Shown here: one piece after another, positions 6,803 to 14,778 of the stretch | How the letters are laid out: each line of letters starts with the position of its first letter | How positions within the stretch are numbered: position 1 is the first letter of the stretch | Source: Pseudomonas arcuscaelestis | Lineage (GTDB): Bacteria > Pseudomonadota > Gammaproteobacteria > Pseudomonadales > Pseudomonadaceae | Assembly (NCBI RefSeq): GCF_016881005.1 | Contig: NZ_JACOPV010000004.1 | Coordinates: forward strand, 392,197-456,196 | Direction: 5' to 3' | DNA: 64,000 bases | Position numbers and translations under genes: made by a program | The notes under the pieces: model-generated | The model's database searches: none | What the model was told of the DNA's origin: nothing | The model's input: the letters and a program-made list of their open reading frames with translations, nothing else

Positions 6803-8206
6803 ATGAGCGACCTTACGCCGCCCGACTGGGAACAGATTCCCGTGGATGCCTATACCGACATGGAGGCCATGCAGAGTGACAATGGTCAGCACATCGACCA
6901 AGTGAATGATGATCCCATTGCTGGATCGCCGCCTGCTGATTCTGGCCGATTGCCCGACGATAAACCTTGGACGCCTGAAATGCTTGTTGCAGCGGCTAAG
7001 GCTAACGGCCTCACTCCCGATAAAGCTCAGCAAAAAAACAAGCGAACACGTACTGTGCCTAACCGCCCTTATGTTCCCGAGTTTCTGGAGCCGATCCCCG
7101 AGCCGGCACTGATTGCCATTGCGCTTGATGACGTAATGAGCGCCAGCCTGGAGCCTGTGCGCTTTGCCGTAAAGCCTTGGCTGCCCCGTCGCCATGTAAC
7201 TCTGTTCGGTGGGCATGGTGGCATCGGCAAGTCGAGTCTGGCGCTGGCAATAGGTGCGCATGTGGCTGCTGGCCGTCCGTTTGCTGGGCATGATACCGAG
7301 CGCTTGCCGGTGCTGTTCGTGAGCCTGGAGGACGAGCCAAGCATTGTGCGCCTACGTCTGCGCCGGATTATTGAAGCGTTCAAGCTGGAGTCTGACGAGG
7401 TGTTGCCACATATGAGTCTGCTGGACGGCACGCAGGCGTTCTCTGCACTGATGACCGAGGGCGATGGTTTTAACGCACAGCCAGAGTTTACAAGGGCATT
7501 CCGTGAGCTTGCCGAGTGTGCGCAAGGTGCTGGGTTGATAATCATCGACAACGCTTCAGACGCATTCGACGCCAACGAAAACAGCCGCCGCGCCGTCCGT
7601 GCCTTTGTCCGTGCCTTGGCGACCATAGCGCGCAATCATGATGCGGCTGTGGTGCTGCTGGCGCATATCGACAAGTCAGCCGCCCGCAATGGCAGCCAGG
7701 GCAACAGCTACAGCGGTTCCACAGCTTGGCACAACAGCGCCCGGTCACGTCTAGCGCTCACGGAGCAAGATGGCGCGATTGTGCTCGAACATGAAAAAGC
7801 CAACCTATCTACCCGAGCCGACCCACTGCGCCTAGTGTTCACAGATGATGTACTGATGCCTGAAGCCGGAAGCGATGGGGCCATGCTGACTACTGAGCAC
7901 TTCGACCAAACCGAGATTGTCCGCGCCCTTCGAGCTGCAATTGAAGCAGGCATTAACGTTCCGGCCAGCCTGACCCCGGGCGCGCATTCAGCCATGAAAG
8001 CGCTGGAGCCTTTGCCCGAGTATGGGCAGACCTTCAGGGGGAGCGCAGGCAGCAAGCGGGCGGCTCGTGCATTGGTAGCGCTGCGCCGCTCAGGCCGAGT
8101 GCGTGAGGAGAATTACCGCACACCACAACGCAAAGACCGGGTGAGGCTAGTACTGGCTGAGGGATCGACGCAAAACGACAAGCAGAGCGCCAGTGATGAA
8201 GGCTAA
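6803..8206 (+). CDS. RepA-like AAA (AAA_25/RecA-fold) ATPase, probable replication helicase
   Basis: Encodes 467 residues; ATG 6803 follows GGAGG at 6791-6795. After a polar N-terminal 110 residues comes a RecA-type core: Walker A GGHGGIGKSS (136-145), VLFVSLEDEP (170-179), Walker B LIIIDNASD (245-253) and LLAHIDKSAARNG (285-297) as in KaiC/RepA hexameric helicases. The C-terminal 100 residues look like a winged-helix DNA-binding end (RALVALRRSGRVREENYRT). The ATPase probably drives replication of the excised element. Unlike P4 alpha protein, no primase domain is fused, and no primase gene is obvious next to it. Confidence 0.85.
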   Translation: MSDLTPPDWEQIPVDAYTDMEAMQSDNGQHIDQVNDDPIAGSPPADSGRLPDDKPWTPEMLVAAAKANGLTPDKAQQKNKRTRTVPNRPYVPEFLEPIPEPALIAIALDDVMSASLEPVRFAVKPWLPRRHVTLFGGHGGIGKSSLALAIGAHVAAGRPFAGHDTERLPVLFVSLEDEPSIVRLRLRRIIEAFKLESDEVLPHMSLLDGTQAFSALMTEGDGFNAQPEFTRAFRELAECAQGAGLIIIDNASDAFDANENSRRAVRAFVRALATIARNHDAAVVLLAHIDKSAARNGSQGNSYSGSTAWHNSARSRLALTEQDGAIVLEHEKANLSTRADPLRLVFTDDVLMPEAGSDGAMLTTEHFDQTEIVRALRAAIEAGINVPASLTPGAHSAMKALEPLPEYGQTFRGSAGSKRAARALVALRRSGRVREENYRTPQRKDRVRLVLAEGSTQNDKQSASDEG

Positions 8207-8348
8207 AAAGTGCGCCGCGCTGCCCCCCATACCCCCCGTCAGCGCAGCGGCGCATCGCCCTATCGGGCTGGCCTTGCGCGCCAGTCCTGAAAACCGGGAT
8301 CGGCGCGGATCGGCGCAACGGCGCAAATTTCCTGCACCGCATAGCTGA
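8196..8348 (+). CDS. Possible 50-aa protein overlapping the ATPase 3' end
   Basis: ATG at 8196 overlaps the last codons of the ATPase; the frame runs 50 codons (MKAKKCAALPPIPPVSAAAH...) to TGA at 8346. It is proline-, alanine- and arginine-rich and has no recognisable domain or good ribosome site. It also covers a tandem repeat that may be a replication signal, so the open frame may be chance. Confidence 0.2.
   Translation: MKAKKCAALPPIPPVSAAAHRPIGLALRASPENRDRRGSAQRRKFPAPHS
8297..8324 (+). repeat. Tandem 10-bp repeats, candidate origin iterons
   Basis: GGATCGGCGC at 8297-8306 and 8307-8316, then AACGGCGC, followed by AAATTT. The position directly after a RepA-like ATPase gene suggests a replication origin, but only two full copies are present. 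Confidence 0.3.
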
Positions 8349-8374
8349 ACAGGAACAGAACAAAGGTAGGAACC

Positions 8375-8653
8375 ATGACCAGCCAACAGGACGCATTGCG
8401 CAAGCTGTGGAAGGCGTATCACAGAGCCAATAAGGCGGTTATGCTGGCCTGGTTTGCAGGACGGATGCAGCGCGGGCAACCCTGTAGCCTGCCATTCCCT
8501 GATGAGCTGCGCGGCATGACATGCGGGGCCAAAACCCGAGCGGGTACGCCATGCAAGCGCCGAGATCTATACGCCAGTGGCCGTTGTCGCTTGCATGGTG
8601 GCCTATCGACCGGACCGAGGCGTAAACCGGCAAGCAAACTTGAGGATTGCTGA
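8375..8653 (+). CDS. HGGxSTG-domain zinc-finger-like protein
   Basis: Encodes 92 residues. The C-terminal half has the pattern TCGAKTRAGTPC...GRCRLHGG with spacing C-x9-C-x10-C-x2-H, followed by the diagnostic HGGLSTGPRR. This small family is found in phages and integrated elements, often near packaging or replication genes; its biochemical role is, to my knowledge, unsettled. The Cys/His set looks able to bind one zinc ion. The N-terminal half is a basic amphipathic helix (LRKLWKAYHRANKAVML). Start ATG 8375 after TAGGA. It is the last gene before the element's terminator. Confidence 0.8.
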   Translation: MTSQQDALRKLWKAYHRANKAVMLAWFAGRMQRGQPCSLPFPDELRGMTCGAKTRAGTPCKRRDLYASGRCRLHGGLSTGPRRKPASKLEDC

Positions 8654-8732
8654 GGCCAACCCCATGAGACCCTGAGTAATGTTGAGGTTATGGCACCATC
8701 GCGCGCGTGATCGTACCGCCCATCTTTCAACC

Positions 8733-8759
8733 AAGCCTGGCAGTTGCTGGGCTTTTTTG
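8733..8759 (+). terminator. Rho-independent terminator at the end of the element operon
   Basis: AAGCCTGGCA / TGCTGGGCTT stem (two G-U pairs) followed by six T, 80 bp after the HGGxSTG stop. It ends the rightward transcript before the att region. Confidence 0.75.
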
Positions 8760-8808
8760 TGCGTAATTAAAAAGCATCGGGCCAGAAGTGGCACTCAAGT
8801 GTCGATGA

Positions 8809-8822
8809 CTGGCAGCTGCCAG
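8809..8822. promoter_or_regulatory. 14-bp perfect palindrome beside the right arm sites
   Basis: CTGGCAGCTGCCAG abuts the repeat at 8822-8843. Half of it (GCTGGCATTCG versus GCCAGCATTCG) resembles the left end at 4161. Candidate site for AlpA or another directionality factor. Confidence 0.35.
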
Positions 8823-8843
8823 CATTCGTTTAGCAATTCGTTA
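8822..8843 (+). repeat. Candidate integrase arm-type sites, right end
   Basis: Second copy of the 22-bp unit at 4165-4186 (one mismatch, T8831 for G4174): CATTCGTT at 8823 and AATTCGTT at 8835, again 12 bp apart and in the same orientation. Confidence 0.55.
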
Positions 8844-8859
8844 GAGATTTGAGTCTATA

Positions 8860-8903
8860 AACACAAACGGCCTACGCCGAAATGACGTAAGCCGTTGATT
8901 TTA
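8860..8903. terminator. Bidirectional hairpin terminator downstream of the tRNA, brought by the element
   Basis: AACGGCCTACG (8866-8876) pairs with CGTAAGCCGTT (8886-8896), one G-U pair, with T-rich flanks on both strands (GATTTTATT to the right on plus; TTTGTGTTTA on minus). It replaces the tRNA's own terminator, now stranded at 3974-3998. Confidence 0.65.
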
Positions 8904-8949
8904 TTGGTGGGCCCACACGGACTTGAACCGTGGACCAAAGGATTATGAG
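8904..8949 (-). repeat. Right attachment site inside the functional tRNA-Ile2
   Basis: 46-bp copy of 4005-4050 with one mismatch. Because the element lies on this side, the anticodon loop and 3' half of the working tRNA come from the element's attP, including its T-loop base A57 in place of G57. Confidence 0.9.
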
Positions 8950-8981
8950 TCCTCTGCTCTAACCAACTGAGCTATAGGCCC
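8905..8981 (-). tRNA. tRNA-Ile2, anticodon CAU (lysidine-type)
   Basis: 77 nt with all arms: acceptor GGGCCTA/TGGGCCC, D stem GCTC/GAGC, anticodon stem GAGGA/TCCTT with loop CTCATAA (anticodon CAT), T stem CACGG/CCGTG with loop TTCAAGT, discriminator A and encoded CCA. Its overall sequence resembles tRNA-Ile2, whose C34 becomes lysidine to read AUA, rather than initiator or elongator tRNA-Met; the CAU anticodon alone cannot decide this. It remains intact because the element carries the 3' half. Confidence 0.93.
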
Positions 8982-8993
8982 CAGTGGTCGCGG

Positions 8994-8999
8994 ATTATA
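8994..8999 (-). promoter_or_regulatory. -10 box of the tRNA promoter, overlapping a stop codon
   Basis: TATAAT on the minus strand, 12 bases before the tRNA 5' end. It contains the TAA stop codon of the upstream GGDEF-EAL gene, so the tRNA promoter lies within that gene's 3' end. The -35 region is not consensus. Confidence 0.6.
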
Positions 9000-11900
9000 A
9001 CGAGGGTTTGCGGGCTGTGCCATCCGAAAGATCCGAAACTGCTATACGAAGAAACGTTGTGGCGAATTCGTCGGCTGCTAAAGGCAGGCTGATGATGTAG
9101 CCCTGGATCTGTTCGCAGCCTTCGGCGGTGAGGAATCGTTGCTGAGCCAGGTTCTCGACGCCTTCGGCAATGATGGTCAATTGCATGCTGCGTCCCAGGG
9201 CGATGATCGCTCGGGCGATGGCGGCATCGTGAGGATCATCCGGTAGCCCGCGAATGAACGATTGGTCGATCTTGAGGATATCCAGCGGCAGGCGCTTGAG
9301 GTAACTCAGGGAGGAGTAGCCTGTGCCGAAGTCGTCAATGGCCAGCTGTACGCCCAGGTGTTTGAGTTGATGGAGGATGGCCAGGGCTTCTTCAGCCTGG
9401 CTCATGATGAAGTTTTCGGTGATCTCCAGTTGCAGGTCGCCGGCTTTGAGTTGATGGGTCTTCAACAGTTGCTCGATACGCTTTATCAGGCTTGGCTGAC
9501 GAAGTTGGGCGCCGGCGAGGTTGACCGACAAGGGACCGAACGGCAGGTAGTGCTTTTTCCAGGCCTGCATCTGTTGGCAGGCTTTTTCCAGGACCCAATC
9601 CCCCAGTTGCAGGATCATGCCGTTTTCTTCGGCCAGGGCGATGAAGTGTTCGGGAGGGACTTCGCCAAACAGCGGATGTGTCCAGCGAATCAGTGCTTCG
9701 GCGCCAACAAGGCTCTGGGTCTTCAGGCTGAATTTTGGTTGGAAGTTCAGGCTCAACTCGTTGCGCTCGATTGCCCGGCGCAGTTCGTGTTCCAGGGCGA
9801 TGCGTTCACTGGCCTGTGCGGTCAGGTCGCGGGTGTAGGATTCGACCCGGTTGCGCCCCTTGGCTTTGGATCGATACATCGCTGCGTCGGCGTTGCGGAT
9901 CAGAGAAGCAACGTCGCTGCCGTCCTGTGGGTAGAGGCTGGTGCCGATGCTGGCGCTGGTGAAAAACTCGTGTTCGCCGGCCTGGAAAGGAGCACTGAAG
10001 CAGGCCAGTAACTTGTTCGCAATGTGGCTTGCATCGCTAGGCTGATGCAGGCCAGGCAGGAGAATGATGAACTCGTCACCGCCCAGGCGAGCCACGGTGT
10101 CGATGTCTCGAACCTGTTCTTTCAGGCGCTGGGCGATGCCTTTGAGCAGCAGGTCACCGACGGGATGACCGAGACTGTCGTTGATATGTTTGAAGCGGTC
10201 CAGGTCGAGGAACAACACGGCTCCCTGGCGTTTAGAGGTCTGGGCGCAGGTGAGGGCAGCTTGCAGGCGGCTCTCGAACAGGGTGCGGTTTGGCAATCCG
10301 GTGAGCGGATCATGGTGCGCCTGGTAATCAAGTTTTGCCTGGGCATGCTTGAGGCTTGAGATGTCGGCAAATACCGCGACGAAATGGGTGATAACCCGTT
10401 CGCTGTTACGCACGGCGCTGATGGTCAGCCAGCTAGGGTAAAGTTCTCCATTTTTTCGGCGATTCTGAATCTCGCCTTGCCAATGCCCTTCAGCGGTCAG
10501 CTGGTGCCACATTGATACGTAAAAGGCGCTGTCGTGTTGGCCCGAGGCGAGCAGGCGTGGCGTCTGGCCCAGGGCTTCGAATTCGCTGTACCCGGTGATT
10601 TCGCTGAACGCTCGGTTCACAGCACTGATGTGTTGTTCGGTATCGGTGATCAGCACGCCTTCAGCGGTGTTCTCGAACACTGTAGCGGCCAGTTGCAGTT
10701 TTTCCTGCATCAGGTGGCGCTCTGTGATGTCCCGGGCAATGGTCAGCATGCAGTCTTCACTGCCGATCGGTAAGGGGCGGGCAGATAGCTCACACAGGCG
10801 GATCTGTCCGTCACTGCGTCGGATATGGCAGCTGAAATCACGTACGAAGCCGTCTTTTTTCAGCAGCTCCAACAGGCGCCGACGTTCGTTGAGGTCGACC
10901 CAAATACCCAGGTCAAGTGAGGTGTGATCCAGCGACATGCGACTGTCGAAACCGGTCAGGCGGCAAAAACCGTCGTTTACCTCGAGCAGCATGCCGTCAC
11001 GTTGGCGTGAGAGCAGCAGGCCATCGGGGGATGCGTGGAAAGCCTTGGCAAATTTTTCTTCGGAGGTTTGCAGTTGCTCCTGGGTTTCCTTGAGCTGACT
11101 GATATCACGCACGGCTACCACCAGTGCAGGTGTGCTGTCGAGCTCGAACGTTTCTGCCGATATCAGGCCGGTGAACAACTGGCCGTTGCTGCGGCGCAAC
11201 AGCGTTTCCAGGTTGCGGATGCTGCCTGATTGAAGGCGCAGGAGCAGTCCAGGGCCACTGCCATCGGCTCCCCAAATGTTCAGTTCCGTGGTCGTGCGCC
11301 CGATGACCTCTGCTGCACTCAGGCCGATTTGCTCTTCAAATGCTTCGTTGACCTCCAGTAGACAGCCGTCGCTGAGGCGGGCAATCAGAAGGATGTCTGG
11401 GCATTGCTGGAAAACCGAGACAAATTTCTGCTCGGAGAGGCGCAGGGCATCTTCGGCGTTCTTGGTTTCGCTGATATCAATCATCAGCCCGCGCATTACT
11501 GGCGTGTGTCCATGTTCGATCAGGCTGACGATATCGCGCACCCAAAGGCTACTGCCGTCGGCACGAATGACCCGGTATTCGAGGCTGTGGTCACGTCCGG
11601 CGGCAGTTTCACTGTCGCAGTAAGCCTGAGCCCAAAGTGCATCGTCGGGATGAATGATGCTGCGCCAGAAGCCCGGACGTAGCCATTGGCCTAGTGGGTA
11701 GCCGAGCAGATTCTCCGCGTGGGGTGAGACATAACTGTACTTGAAGTCATTGGCGTCGGCTTCCCAGGCGATGGCCGACAGGCTTTCAATAAGGCCGCGG
11801 TAGTGGTACTCGCTGCTACGCAGCTCTTGCTCAAGGGCGATACGTCGGGAAATCTCGGAGCTCAACCGTCTATTGGCCCTGATCACCGCCACTAACAGGC

Positions 11901-12738
11901 CGACCAGCAATAAGATGCCGGGTAGGCCGTAGATCAATAAGTCAGTCCAGAAGGTACGATGGTCGAGAACCTTGCCCACCCATCGCTCCTGAATATCGCT
12001 GACTTCACTCGCACTCATGTCTGCCATGACTTTATCGAGGATACCGACGAGGATTTTCTGCTCTCGAGGTACCGCCATGGCCAGTTGATATCGGTAAGAG
12101 GTGTCGCCGCTTACATACAGCCCGTCCAGCTTGAGTTGGCGCAAGCTCCAGATACTTGATGCCAAATCGCCAACCACGGCATCCACTTCGTCGATGGCCA
12201 GGGCTTGCAGCGCGGAATTGACGTTAGGCATTGCTACCAGATTCAGGTCAGGGTGATGGCTGCGCAGTAATTCATGGGGGGCATAATTTTCTACAACGGC
12301 CACTTTCAGCCCATAGAGGTCCTTGAGTTTGCGAGGCTGAGGGCCACCCTTATGGGCCAGAATGACGATCGGGAAGTCCAGGTAAGGGCGGGTGAATGCC
12401 AGGAAACGCTGACGTTCCGCTGTCGACATGACACCAGGGAGCAGGTCTAGTTTGTTTTGCTTGGCCTGCTCCAGCACAGCCGTCCAGGTGGCCGGCTCGA
12501 CCAGCTTGAAGGTTATGTCCAGCCGCTCTTGAAACAGCGCAATGTAGTCGGCAGCCAATCCCTGGTAGCGACCGTCCTGGTCGCGGTACTCAAACGGTGG
12601 CCAGGATGCGTCGACGCCTAGGCGCAGCTGCGGGTGGGCGCTGAGCCAGGCTTTTTCTTCCTCTGTCAGGGTCAAGGCGCCGGCCGTTGTGCTCCAAATC
12701 AGTTGGAACAGCAACAGAAGGGCCGGCATTCTGGGCAT
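8995..12738 (-). CDS. Solute-binding sensor with PAS, GGDEF and EAL domains
   Basis: Encodes 1,247 residues. Signal sequence (1-20), a family 3 solute-binding domain facing the periplasm (about 25-258), one membrane helix (266-287), four PAS/PAC repeats (about 305-425, 432-550, 556-675, 682-798), a GGDEF domain (805-970; RLGGDEF at 884-890) and an EAL domain (985-1235; EAL at 1014-1016). Both catalytic motifs are intact, so it may make and degrade cyclic di-GMP according to a periplasmic ligand and internal PAS signals. The ligand is unknown; amino acids or amines are typical of the domain. ATG 12738 has GAGG 5-8 bases upstream. Confidence 0.9.
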   Translation of the reverse strand: MPRMPALLLLFQLIWSTTAGALTLTEEEKAWLSAHPQLRLGVDASWPPFEYRDQDGRYQGLAADYIALFQERLDITFKLVEPATWTAVLEQAKQNKLDLLPGVMSTAERQRFLAFTRPYLDFPIVILAHKGGPQPRKLKDLYGLKVAVVENYAPHELLRSHHPDLNLVAMPNVNSALQALAIDEVDAVVGDLASSIWSLRQLKLDGLYVSGDTSYRYQLAMAVPREQKILVGILDKVMADMSASEVSDIQERWVGKVLDHRTFWTDLLIYGLPGILLLVGLLVAVIRANRRLSSEISRRIALEQELRSSEYHYRGLIESLSAIAWEADANDFKYSYVSPHAENLLGYPLGQWLRPGFWRSIIHPDDALWAQAYCDSETAAGRDHSLEYRVIRADGSSLWVRDIVSLIEHGHTPVMRGLMIDISETKNAEDALRLSEQKFVSVFQQCPDILLIARLSDGCLLEVNEAFEEQIGLSAAEVIGRTTTELNIWGADGSGPGLLLRLQSGSIRNLETLLRRSNGQLFTGLISAETFELDSTPALVVAVRDISQLKETQEQLQTSEEKFAKAFHASPDGLLLSRQRDGMLLEVNDGFCRLTGFDSRMSLDHTSLDLGIWVDLNERRRLLELLKKDGFVRDFSCHIRRSDGQIRLCELSARPLPIGSEDCMLTIARDITERHLMQEKLQLAATVFENTAEGVLITDTEQHISAVNRAFSEITGYSEFEALGQTPRLLASGQHDSAFYVSMWHQLTAEGHWQGEIQNRRKNGELYPSWLTISAVRNSERVITHFVAVFADISSLKHAQAKLDYQAHHDPLTGLPNRTLFESRLQAALTCAQTSKRQGAVLFLDLDRFKHINDSLGHPVGDLLLKGIAQRLKEQVRDIDTVARLGGDEFIILLPGLHQPSDASHIANKLLACFSAPFQAGEHEFFTSASIGTSLYPQDGSDVASLIRNADAAMYRSKAKGRNRVESYTRDLTAQASERIALEHELRRAIERNELSLNFQPKFSLKTQSLVGAEALIRWTHPLFGEVPPEHFIALAEENGMILQLGDWVLEKACQQMQAWKKHYLPFGPLSVNLAGAQLRQPSLIKRIEQLLKTHQLKAGDLQLEITENFIMSQAEEALAILHQLKHLGVQLAIDDFGTGYSSLSYLKRLPLDILKIDQSFIRGLPDDPHDAAIARAIIALGRSMQLTIIAEGVENLAQQRFLTAEGCEQIQGYIISLPLAADEFATTFLRIAVSDLSDGTARKPSL

Positions 12739-12828
12739 ATCGGCCTCGTCACACAGGTGAACTGATTCGAGTGTAGACGGGCATTTCTACGATAGGGTGT
12801 GGCGAGGGGATGAAAGAGTGCTTTGCAC

Positions 12829-12856
12829 AAAAGAAAAACCCCGGCCTAGGCCGGGG
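12829..12856 (-). terminator. Terminator of rpoD
   Basis: 18-bp near-perfect palindrome CCCCGGCCTAGGCCGGGG (12839-12856) followed on the minus strand by TTTTTCTTTTG, directly after the rpoD stop codon. Confidence 0.9.
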
Positions 12857-12863
12857 TCTGTCA

Positions 12864-14711
<1,848 letters not shown>

Positions 14712-14778
14712 AACACCCTATCCACTGAAGGTCTTGGCGGGCAAAAAACAAGCCGAGGATTATACCCGAGCTAGGACC

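Larger units (their letters stand above)
4005..8949. mobile_element. Compact integrative element (about 4.9 kb) in tRNA-Ile2(CAU)
   Basis: Bounded by 46-bp direct repeats of the tRNA 3' part, offset 4,899 bp. Content from left to right: integrase, 194-aa unknown protein, AlpA-like regulator, small HTH protein, RepA-like AAA ATPase, a possible 50-aa protein and an HGGxSTG protein, all on the plus strand, then a terminator. There are no structural phage, conjugation, resistance or toxin genes. The combination of integrase, AlpA and replication ATPase resembles P4-like satellites and small mobilizable islands. Short direct repeats and a palindrome at the ends look like integrase and excisionase sites. 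Whether it can excise or be packaged by a helper phage is not visible. Confidence 0.9.

Noticed and set aside
8196..8348. Remnant of a primase gene after the RepA-like ATPase
   Set aside because: The 50-residue frame shows no zinc finger or Toprim motif; only a low-confidence small ORF is listed.
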